This document shows positions 1 through 5,148 of a DNA stretch of 6,195 nucleotides, piece after piece. This stretch comes from JANOBJ01 sp031411575 (GTDB lineage: Bacteria; Pseudomonadota; Gammaproteobacteria; Burkholderiales; Burkholderiaceae_C). Both the position numbers and the translations under genes were made by a program. The stretch spans positions 1 to 6,195 of the forward strand of contig JANOBJ010000394.1 of assembly GCA_031411575.1 (NCBI GenBank), given 5' to 3'. The notes beneath the pieces were generated by a model. It ran no database searches, was not told the origin of the DNA, and saw only the letters and a program-made list of their open reading frames with translations. Every line of letters starts with the position of its first letter. The stretch's first letter is position 1.

Positions 1-71
1 CTCCCCGCTGCGCGTGGTTCGCTGCCCCCCGAGGGGGAGCGTTCCGCATTGGGGCGGCCCGGCGGCGGAAC
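1..71. repeat. Structured GC-rich repeat, copy 1 (left end cut by window)
   Basis: Bases 1-37 are identical to 85-121, and 49-63 (ttggggcggcccggc) are identical to 132-146. The copy folds on itself twice. Bases 21-40 form GCT-G-CCCCC / GGGGG-AGC with one bulged G, and 41-47 (GTTCCGC) pairs with 65-71 (GCGGAAC) around a 17-base loop. The element resembles a short interspersed palindromic repeat that I recall in Comamonadaceae genomes, usually between genes; that recollection is untested. It is read through in frame here. Confidence 0.85.
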
Positions 72-837
72 CCAGGCCCCCACGCTCCCCGCTGCGCGTG
101 GTTCGCTGCCCCCCGAGGGGGCTGATTCGCCTTGGGGCGGCCCGGCGGCGAATCGCCAGCTTCCCAGGGTGAGTTTTACTGTGCCCAGCGGCAACTTCGG
201 CAACATCTGCGCGGGCCACGTGGCGCGCATGATGGGCCTGCCGATTGACACGCTGGTGGCGGCGACCAACGAAAACGATGTGCTCGATGAGTTCTTCCGT
301 ACCGGCGTGTACCGCGTGCGCGGCAGTGCCGACACGTTCGAGACCTCCAGCCCGTCGATGGATATTTCCAAGGCCAGCAACTTCGAGCGCTTTGTGTTTG
401 ACCTGCTGGGGCGCGACGGCACGCGCATCAAGGCCCTGTTCGGGGAGGCGCTGGCCCAGCGGGGCAGCTTTGACCTGGGCACCGATCCGGCGTTCAAGGA
501 CGCCGCGCAGCGCTACGGTTTTGCCAGCGGCAAGAGCACCCATGCCGACCGGCTGGCGACCATCCGCGACACCTATGAACGCTTTGGCGTGGTGATCGAT
601 ACCCACACGGCCGATGGCGTAAAGGTGGCGCGCGAGCACACCAAACCCGGCGTGCCGATGATCGTGCTGGAGACCGCGCTGCCGATCAAGTTTGCCGCCA
701 CCATCGTCGAGGCGCTGGGGCGAGAGCCCGACCGTCCGGCGCAGTTTGAAGGGATCGAGGCGCTGCCCAAACGGGTGCAGCTGCTGGCGCCGGATGTCAC
801 GGCCGTCAAAGCCTTCATTGAACTGAATTGTGAATGA
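1..837 (+). CDS. thrC: Threonine synthase, C-terminal part, with repeat-derived residues before the conserved core
   Basis: This pyridoxal-phosphate enzyme converts O-phosphohomoserine to threonine and phosphate in the cytoplasm. Seen: from codon 169-171 the protein reads VSFTVPSGNFGNICAGHVAR, the phosphate-binding SGNFGN loop of the family. It continues through NENDVLDEFFRTGVYR, SPSMDISKASNFERFVFDLLGRD, KSTHADRLATIRDTYER, DTHTADGVKVAREH and ETALPIKFAATIVEALGRE to a TGA at 835-837. About 222 residues are typical ThrC; the family is usually about 450-480, so the N-terminal half, with the PLP lysine, is off the window or missing. The frame is open back to base 1, but bases 1-168 encode repeat peptide (LPAARGSLPPEG twice) instead of the normal preceding helix. 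A TTG at 49 and a GTG at 169 could be used as starts, but neither would restore a complete enzyme. Inference: either an in-frame insertion in a surface loop or a gene broken at the repeat. Family assignment is sure; integrity is not. Confidence 0.9.
   Translation, partial: LPAARGSLPPEGERSALGRPGGGTQAPTLPAARGSLPPEGADSPWGGPAANRQLPRVSFTVPSGNFGNICAGHVARMMGLPIDTLVAATNENDVLDEFFRTGVYRVRGSADTFETSSPSMDISKASNFERFVFDLLGRDGTRIKALFGEALAQRGSFDLGTDPAFKDAAQRYGFASGKSTHADRLATIRDTYERFGVVIDTHTADGVKVAREHTKPGVPMIVLETALPIKFAATIVEALGREPDRPAQFEGIEALPKRVQLLAPDVTAVKAFIELNCE
80..154. repeat. Structured GC-rich repeat, copy 2, complete
   Basis: This second copy shows three consecutive stems. CCACGC (80-85) pairs with GCGTGG (96-101). 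GCCCCC pairs with GGGGGC across a tight CGA turn near 105-122. GATTCGCC (124-131) pairs with GGCGAATC (147-154). The 5' block repeats copy 1 at a distance of 84 bases, exactly 28 codons, so both copies encode the same peptide LPAARGSLPPEG in the thrC frame. The third stem differs in sequence from copy 1 yet still pairs. Bases 155-168 (to the first clear ThrC codon) show no recognisable ThrC homology and are probably part of the inserted material. Confidence 0.85.
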
Positions 838-873
838 AATTGGTCTGTGGTCCGCATCCACCGGTCATAGTTT

Positions 874-890
874 GCTATATAAATAATAGC
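874..890. repeat. AT-rich intergenic palindrome upstream of mobB
   Basis: GCTAT (874-878) and ATAGC (886-890) form a 5-base inverted repeat around ATAAATA. It sits in an AT-rich island (about 868-898) within otherwise GC-rich DNA between thrC and mobB. The string from the preceding CCGGTCATAGTTTGCTAT onward resembles a small palindromic sequence that I associate with Comamonadaceae intergenic regions (recall, not checked). It could also supply a -10-like sequence for mobB, but no convincing -35 box lies at the right distance, and the stem is too weak and AT-rich for a standard intrinsic terminator. Confidence 0.5.
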
Positions 891-907
891 TTTTAAGTGT
901 TTGTACC

Positions 908-912
908 AAAGG
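908..912 (+). promoter_or_regulatory. Ribosome binding site of mobB
   Basis: AAAGG lies 7 bases before the ATG at 920. It supports that start and shows that mobB can be translated independently of thrC, whose stop is 82 bases upstream. Confidence 0.6.
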
Positions 913-919
913 TTGTCGC

Positions 920-1453
920 ATGAATGTCGTGGGTTTCGCCGGCTTTTCCGGTTCGGGCAAGACCACTCTGGTCGAGCGGCTGATACCGGCGCTCAAGAGC
1001 CGCGGGTTGCGGGTCTCGGTGGTCAAGCACGCGCACCACAGTTTTGACATCGACCACCTGGGCAAGGACACCCACCGCCACCGTGAAGCGGGTGCTTTTG
1101 AGGTGGTGGTGGCGTCCAGCAAGCGGCTGGCGTTGATCCGCGAATTCGAGCAGCCCGCCAAGCTCACCGTGCACCAGCTGCTGGCCGAGCTGTACGACGG
1201 CGTGGACTGGGTGCTGGTCGAGGGCTTCAAGGACAGTGACCTGCACAAGATTGAAGTCTGGCGCGCCGCCTCGGCCCAGCCCGTGCGCTACCCGCATGAC
1301 GATTTCATTGTCGCGATCGCTACCGATTCGCCGACTGAGCTGCCCGAAGCCACCCTGCGTCCGGTGATGGATTTGAACGACGCCAACTCGGTCGCCCAAT
1401 GGCTGACTGACAATCAGGAGCGGTTTGTCTACCGCGCCGAGCTGTTCGCATGA
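920..1453 (+). CDS. mobB: Molybdopterin-guanine dinucleotide biosynthesis adaptor MobB
   Basis: MobB is a cytoplasmic GTP-binding P-loop protein that assists MobA in attaching GMP to molybdopterin to make the MGD form of the cofactor; it is usually helpful rather than essential. Seen: 177 residues, normal for the family. A Walker A motif GFSGSGKT spans residues 8-15 directly after the first strand. VVKHAHHSFDID (about 34-45) and the HLGKDTHRHREAGA segment (46-59) are typical of MobB, as is the VLVEGFK motif (98-104), followed by a lysine-isoleucine-glutamate stretch. The ATG is supported by AAAGG at 908-912. The gene overlaps moeA by four bases (ATGA at 1450-1453), which indicates translational coupling within one cofactor operon. 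No MobA is fused to it or adjacent to it in the window. Confidence 0.93.
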   Translation: MNVVGFAGFSGSGKTTLVERLIPALKSRGLRVSVVKHAHHSFDIDHLGKDTHRHREAGAFEVVVASSKRLALIREFEQPAKLTVHQLLAELYDGVDWVLVEGFKDSDLHKIEVWRAASAQPVRYPHDDFIVAIATDSPTELPEATLRPVMDLNDANSVAQWLTDNQERFVYRAELFA

Positions 1454-2721
1454 CCTCCGCCACTCCAATGCCACCACCCGCGCCGGCTTCGCCACCCGCC
1501 CGCGCGCCCTTGCTGGCGCTGGACGCGGCCCTGGCCGACCTGCTGGCGCATGCCACGCCGCTGGCCGGCCCTGAGACGGTCTCGGTCTTTGACGCCGATG
1601 GCCGCGTGCTGGCCCAGGATGCGGTGTCGGCCCTGCAGGTGCCGCCGCAGGACAACAGCTCGATGGATGGCTACGCGGTGCGCTGCGCCGATGTGCGCGA
1701 GGCTGGCGTGGTGCTGCAGGTGACCCAGCGCATCCCCGCGGGCGCGACCGGCCACGCGCTGGAGCCGCTGGCCGCCGCGCGCATCTTCACCGGCGCGCCG
1801 GTGCCGCCGGGGGCGGATGCCATCGTGATGCAGGAAGACACCCAAACGGTCAATGAATGCGAGGGCGGTGTGAGGATAGGCACGGTGCCCACACCCGGCC
1901 AGTGGATCCGCCGCGCCGGCGAAGACGTCACGCGCGGTGCCGTGGTGCTCGCCAAAGGTGAGCGCCTGACGCCCGCTGCGCTGGGCCTGGCGGCCAGCAT
2001 TGGCATGGACCGGTTGCCGGTGGCGCGTCGTCCGCGGGTGGCGCTGTTTTCCACTGGCGACGAACTGGTGATGCCCGGTACCGTGCCGCCCGAGCGCATG
2101 CCAAGTGGCGCCATCTACAACTCCAACCGCTTCTTTCTGCGCGCGCTGCTGGCCCGGCTGGGCTGTGCGGTGACCGATCTGGGCATCGTGCCCGACCGGC
2201 TGGACGCCACCATCGACACGCTGCGCGATGCCAGTACGAGCCATGACCTGATCCTCACCAGCGGTGGCGTATCGGTGGGTGAAGAAGACCATATCAAGCC
2301 GGCCGTGCAGGCGCTGGGCGTGCTCAACCTCTGGCAGATCGCCATCAAGCCGGGCAAGCCCTTTGCGTATGGCACCGTGGGCGCCAGCCACTTCATCGGG
2401 CTGCCCGGCAACCCGGTGTCGAGCTTCATCACCTTCGTGCTGCTGGTGCGGCCGTTTCTGCTCAGGCTGCAGGGCGCGACCCGCGTTGCTCCTGAATCCA
2501 TTGCGATGAATGCCCATTTCAGCTGGACCCGGGCCGACAAACGCCGTGAATTCCTGCGCGTGCGGCGCAATGCCGCGGGTGGGCTGGAGCTGTTTGCCAA
2601 CCAGAGTTCGGGCGTGCTGACCTCCACCGTCTGGGGCGACGGTGTGGTGGACAACCCGCCCGGGCGCGCAATTGCCCACGGCGACACGGTGCGCTACATC
2701 CCGTTCTCGGAACTGACATGA
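1450..2721 (+). CDS. moeA: Molybdopterin molybdenumtransferase MoeA
   Basis: MoeA inserts molybdate into adenylylated molybdopterin, the step after MogA, in the cytoplasm, normally as a dimer. Seen: 423 residues, close to the usual 400-410, with a proline/alanine-rich N-terminal extension of about 20 residues. Motifs run in the expected order: DNSSMDGYAVR at about 68-78; FTGAPVPPGADAIVMQEDT in the flap domain; RRAGEDV; FSTGDELV (TGDE at 202-205); IYNSNRFFLRALL; LTSGGVSVGEEDH (TSGG at 270-273), the MPT-binding signature of the MoaB/MogA-like domain; KPGKPF at 300-305; GLPGNPVSS at 317-325. A C-terminal beta domain starts near KRREFLRVR and ends FSELT. There is no strong Shine-Dalgarno sequence, so translation is probably coupled to mobB through the ATGA overlap. 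No key motif is missing. Confidence 0.96.
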   Translation: MTSATPMPPPAPASPPARAPLLALDAALADLLAHATPLAGPETVSVFDADGRVLAQDAVSALQVPPQDNSSMDGYAVRCADVREAGVVLQVTQRIPAGATGHALEPLAAARIFTGAPVPPGADAIVMQEDTQTVNECEGGVRIGTVPTPGQWIRRAGEDVTRGAVVLAKGERLTPAALGLAASIGMDRLPVARRPRVALFSTGDELVMPGTVPPERMPSGAIYNSNRFFLRALLARLGCAVTDLGIVPDRLDATIDTLRDASTSHDLILTSGGVSVGEEDHIKPAVQALGVLNLWQIAIKPGKPFAYGTVGASHFIGLPGNPVSSFITFVLLVRPFLLRLQGATRVAPESIAMNAHFSWTRADKRREFLRVRRNAAGGLELFANQSSGVLTSTVWGDGVVDNPPGRAIAHGDTVRYIPFSELT

Positions 2722-2731
2722 CGGAACCAAC

Positions 2732-2983
2732 ATGAAGGTCACCGTGCGTTACTTCGCCTCCACCCGCGAGGCCATCGGCCAGGGCAGTGAATCGCTCACT
2801 ACCTCGGCCTCCACGCTGGCCGGCTTGCGCGATGAACTGATCGCGCGCGGTGGCGCCCACGCGCAGGCGCTGGCCCGTGGCAAGGCGCTGCGGGTGGCGC
2901 TGAACCAGGTGATGGGCGACGAGACGGCGGCGCTGTCTGACGGCTGCGAAGTCGCCTTCTTTCCCCCCGTCACCGGAGGCTGA
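2732..2983 (+). CDS. moaD: Molybdopterin synthase small subunit MoaD
   Basis: MoaD is a ubiquitin-like sulfur carrier. Its C-terminal glycine is adenylylated by MoeB, converted to a thiocarboxylate, and donates sulfur to cyclic pyranopterin monophosphate while bound to MoaE. Seen: 83 residues, the family's usual size. It begins MKVTVRYFASTREAIG, ends VAFFPPVTGG with the essential terminal Gly-Gly, and has the beta-grasp pattern with ALRVALNQ in the middle. It starts 10 bases after the moeA stop with only a weak purine-rich sequence (CGGAA) in front. An ATG at 2718 overlaps the moeA stop but opens only a five-codon frame. The final glycine codons also form the ribosome binding site of moaE. 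No moeB is present in the window. Confidence 0.94.
   Translation: MKVTVRYFASTREAIGQGSESLTTSASTLAGLRDELIARGGAHAQALARGKALRVALNQVMGDETAALSDGCEVAFFPPVTGG
2975..2979 (+). promoter_or_regulatory. moaE ribosome binding site inside the moaD Gly-Gly codons
   Basis: GGAGG, a strong Shine-Dalgarno core, lies 8 bases before the moaE ATG at 2988. It is made from the last two sense codons of moaD (GGA GGC), which encode the catalytically essential Gly-Gly tail. This placement links translation of the two subunits of one enzyme. Confidence 0.75.
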
Positions 2984-2987
2984 AACC

Positions 2988-3461
2988 ATGACGGCACGCG
3001 TCAGCATCCAGACCGAAGACTTCGACCTGGCGGCCGAAGTGGCCGCGCTGCGGCAACATGACCCGCAAGTCGGCGCAGTCTGCAGTTTCATTGGCACCGT
3101 CCGTGACCGCAATGACGGCAGCGCGGTCGCGTCGATGGAACTCGAACACTACCCCGGCATGACCGAGAAGGCGATCGAGGCCATGATCGACGAGGCGCAC
3201 CGCCGTTTTGACATCCAGGGCGCACGTGTGATCCACCGCGTCGGCCTGCTGCAGCCGCTCGACCAGATCATGATGGTGGCGGTGACGTCCGGCCACCGCG
3301 GTGAGAGCTTCAAGGCCTGCGAGTTTCTGATGGACTACCTGAAAACGCAGGCGCCGTTCTGGAAGAAGGAGCAGACGCCCACCGGCGCCCGCTGGGTCGA
3401 TGCGCGCGTGGCCGACGACGCCGCGCTGGCCAAGTGGGGCATTCAGGCGAGCAACGCCTGA
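2988..3461 (+). CDS. moaE: Molybdopterin synthase catalytic (large) subunit MoaE
   Basis: MoaE pairs with MoaD in a 2:2 complex and adds two sulfurs to cyclic pyranopterin monophosphate to give molybdopterin. Seen: 157 residues, close to the E. coli length. GAVCSFIGTVRD includes an arginine at 39. ELEHYPGMTEKAI, VIHRVG and VAVTSGHRGESFKACEFLMD follow, then YLKTQAPFWKKE with lysines at 119, 126 and 127. In E. coli MoaE, Arg39, Lys119 and Lys126 are active-site residues, and the numbering here matches without gaps. The start is fixed by GGAGG at 2975-2979, and the stop-to-start distance from moaD is four bases. The 30 bases after the stop separate it from a convergent gene and show no clear terminator hairpin. 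All visible catalytic residues are intact. Confidence 0.95.
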   Translation: MTARVSIQTEDFDLAAEVAALRQHDPQVGAVCSFIGTVRDRNDGSAVASMELEHYPGMTEKAIEAMIDEAHRRFDIQGARVIHRVGLLQPLDQIMMVAVTSGHRGESFKACEFLMDYLKTQAPFWKKEQTPTGARWVDARVADDAALAKWGIQASNA

Positions 3462-3491
3462 AGCCGTCTGTCGCACCCGTCTTGCAGCCCG

Positions 3492-3971
3492 CTATTCCGG
3501 CAAGCCCGATGGCACAAACACCGCGCGGGCATGGTCTTCCAGTCCCTCGGTGAGCTGCTGCAGCAGCGCCACCAGTTGTTCCTGCTGCTCGGGCGCCAGC
3601 GGCGCCATCAGGCGTTGGTAGGCGCGCTCGGCGGGTTTTTGCGCCTTTTCCAGCAGATCCTCCCCATCGGCGGACAGCGACACCGACAGGTTGCGCCGAC
3701 TCGTGGGTGCTGGCGCACGCACGACCAGCCCGCGCGTCTCCAGCCCGCGCAGTACCCGCAGCACCGTCACCTTGTCAAAGCCGAGTGCGCGCGCCAGGCG
3801 CGACTGATCCAGCCCCGGCGTGGCGCGCAGCACCGTCATCACGCCAAACTGCGCCGGGGTGAGGCCCACGCTCTTGCATTCGTCCTCGAACACGGCGGCC
3901 GAAATTTGGTGGGCACGGCGCAGCAGGAAGCCAGGGCGGGCGTACAGGCGGGCAAGACTCTGGATAGGCAC
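3492..3971 (-). CDS. MarR-family transcriptional regulator
   Basis: MarR proteins are dimeric winged-helix DNA-binding proteins, usually repressors released by small aromatic or phenolic ligands. Seen: 159 residues from a GTG start. An N-terminal dimerisation helix (SLARLYARPGFLLRRAHQIS) leads to LTPAQFGVMTVLRATPGLDQSRLARALGFDKVTVLRVLRGLETRGLV (about 37-83), the helix-turn-helix. A wing follows with RR at 92-93 and LSVSLSADG, then a C-terminal dimerisation helix (MAPLAPEQQEQLVALLQQLTEGLE). The GTG at 3971-3969 is chosen because similarity to relatives I recall begins there. An upstream in-frame ATG at 4055-4053 would add 28 unfamiliar residues and would lie inside the operator palindrome. Neither start has a good Shine-Dalgarno sequence. 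The gene is divergent from the Bug gene and convergent with moaE. Probable target: the palindrome at 4046-4063, controlling itself and the Bug/monooxygenase genes. Ligand unknown. Confidence 0.88.
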   Translation of the reverse strand: MPIQSLARLYARPGFLLRRAHQISAAVFEDECKSVGLTPAQFGVMTVLRATPGLDQSRLARALGFDKVTVLRVLRGLETRGLVVRAPAPTSRRNLSVSLSADGEDLLEKAQKPAERAYQRLMAPLAPEQQEQLVALLQQLTEGLEDHARAVFVPSGLPE

Positions 3972-3980
3972 AGCGGGTAA

Positions 3981-4001
3981 CCGACAGGCAAAAACCGTCG
4001 G
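3981..4001 (-). other. Possible hairpin in the marR leader
   Basis: CCGAC (3981-3985) pairs with GTCGG (3997-4001), and GG (3987-3988) pairs with CC (3995-3996), with a bulged A at 3986 and a six-base loop. On the minus strand this lies 9 bases before the proposed GTG start, where a ribosome binding site would be expected but is not seen. It could affect translation of the regulator or could be chance. The rest of 3972-4045 shows nothing else clear. Confidence 0.35.
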
Positions 4002-4045
4002 ATTAGGGAAACCGTGAATTGTGCCTTGCCCAGTCGCGTTGAAAA

Positions 4046-4063
4046 TAGTTAGCATGCAAACTA
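4046..4063. promoter_or_regulatory. Probable MarR operator (18-base palindrome)
   Basis: TAGTTAGCATGCAAACTA is a palindrome with eight of nine base pairs matched; the only mismatch is A4051 against A4058. It lies between the divergent MarR and Bug genes and ends where the Bug ribosome binding site begins. MarR dimers typically bind 16-20 base AT-rich palindromes of this form, so binding here would block the Bug promoter or its early transcript and probably the regulator's own promoter. A possible -35 box TTGAAA (4039-4044) abuts it on the plus strand, but no clear -10 box follows at 17 bases. Confidence 0.7.
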
Positions 4064-4069
4064 AAGGAG
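4064..4069 (+). promoter_or_regulatory. Ribosome binding site deciding the Bug gene start
   Basis: AAGGAG stands 7 bases before the ATG at 4077 and only one base before the in-frame GTG at 4071. Normal spacing selects ATG 4077 as the start. Confidence 0.8.
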
Positions 4070-4076
4070 TGTGACC

Positions 4077-5129
4077 ATGTCGTCCAGCCATGAAGCACGC
4101 GATGCCACGAACCTGCGGCGCCAGGTCCGCATGCAACTTGCCAGCATGGCCGTCCTGCTGGCGGCGCCGTTGCTGCTCGGCAGTGCGTCGGTCTGGGCAC
4201 AGGCCACGCCGCCGGCGTCGGGGGCAGCCGCCGCACCGCCAGCCAATGCCATGCGCCTGATCGTGCCGTTCACGCCGGGTACCGGCATCGACCTGGTGGC
4301 CCGCACCGTCGGGCCGAAGCTGGCCGAGCGGCTGGGGCGGCCGGTGGTGGTGGACAACCGTGTCGGCGCCTCCGGCAACATCGGCACCGAGGCCGTGGTG
4401 CGCGCGGCGCCCAATGGCTCGACGCTGCTGGTGTCGGTCAACACGCTGGTGATGAACCGCAGCCTCTACCCCAAGCTGCCGTTTGACCCGGTCAAGGACC
4501 TGACGCCGGTGTCGCTCACCAGTTGGGGGCAGCTGATCCTGGTGGCGCACCCGCAGTCCGGCTTCAAGACCGCGGGCGATCTGGTGGCCGCTGCCAAGGC
4601 CAAGCCGGGGCGGATCAACTACGCCTCGCCGGGCGTCGGCACGCCGCACCACCTGTCGATGGAGCTGTTCAAGAACACGGCGGGCGTGTTCCTCACGCAC
4701 ATCCCCTACCGCGGCACCGGCCCGGCCCTGACCGATCTGCTGGGCGGGCAGGTCGAGACCATGTTCCTGCCGATCCATGTGGCGCTGCCGCACGTCCGGG
4801 CCGGCAAGCTGCTGGCGCTGGGCATCGGCAGCGACAAGCGCCATCCGCTGCTGCCCGACGTGCCCACGATCGCCGAGGCGCGCGCGGGCCGGGTCAATGT
4901 GGACATGTGGTTTGGCATCTTCGCGCCGCCCGGCACGCCCCCCGATGTGGTGACGCGACTGAACCGCGACCTGCGCGAGATCCTGGCCAGCGACGACGTG
5001 AAGCGTGCCTTTCAGGCGCAGGGCATGGACCCGGCCAGCAGCTCGCCCGAAGAGTTCAAGGCGCTGGTCGAAAAAGACGCGGTGCGCTGGGCCCAGCTCA
5101 TCAAGTCGCAGGGCATCACCGCTGAATGA
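4077..5129 (+). CDS. Periplasmic solute-binding protein, TctC/Bug family
   Basis: Bug proteins are periplasmic receptors, very numerous in Burkholderiales, that bind carboxylates, aromatic acids or related metabolites; some serve TctAB tripartite transporters, many are orphans. Seen: 350 residues. A signal peptide has basic residues at 14, 15 and 18, a hydrophobic core (about 21-37) and likely cleavage after Ala-Gln-Ala at 41-43. The RR at 14-15 only loosely recalls a Tat motif. An Ala/Pro linker (about 44-57) precedes the mature domain: RLIVPFTPGTGIDLVAR with Asp72 in the ligand loop, VVDNRVGASGNIGTEAV (91-107), AAPNGSTLL, HIPYRGTGPALTDLLGGQVE (about 208-227) and DVPTIAEA (about 261-268). 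It is slightly longer than the usual 320-330 because of the N-terminal region and linker. No tctA or tctB is visible. A monooxygenase gene follows after 19 bases, so the ligand is probably that enzyme's substrate or a related acid. Ligand identity cannot be read. Confidence 0.92.
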   Translation: MSSSHEARDATNLRRQVRMQLASMAVLLAAPLLLGSASVWAQATPPASGAAAAPPANAMRLIVPFTPGTGIDLVARTVGPKLAERLGRPVVVDNRVGASGNIGTEAVVRAAPNGSTLLVSVNTLVMNRSLYPKLPFDPVKDLTPVSLTSWGQLILVAHPQSGFKTAGDLVAAAKAKPGRINYASPGVGTPHHLSMELFKNTAGVFLTHIPYRGTGPALTDLLGGQVETMFLPIHVALPHVRAGKLLALGIGSDKRHPLLPDVPTIAEARAGRVNVDMWFGIFAPPGTPPDVVTRLNRDLREILASDDVKRAFQAQGMDPASSSPEEFKALVEKDAVRWAQLIKSQGITAE

Positions 5130-5148
5130 TGGCGAGCAGGGCGCCAGC

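Noticed and set aside
1..154. CRISPR array or tandem gene repeat at the left end
   Set aside because: Only two copies are seen, with internal palindromes, no constant-length spacers, and continuous reading into thrC. This fits an interspersed palindromic repeat instead.
893..1495. Minus-strand frame opposite mobB (about 200 codons)
   Set aside because: It is the shadow of mobB, whose Walker A motif and ribosome binding site lie on the plus strand.
1429..2742. Long minus-strand open frame opposite moeA (about 437 codons)
   Set aside because: It is antisense to moeA with a composition rich in His, Gln, Arg and Gly and no recognisable motif, while the plus strand has every MoeA motif.
3462..3491. 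Terminator between moaE and the convergent MarR gene
   Set aside because: The 30 bases show no stem followed by a T run on either strand.
4071..4076. GTG at 4071 as the start of the Bug gene
   Set aside because: It leaves one base between the Shine-Dalgarno sequence and the start codon; ATG 4077 has normal spacing.
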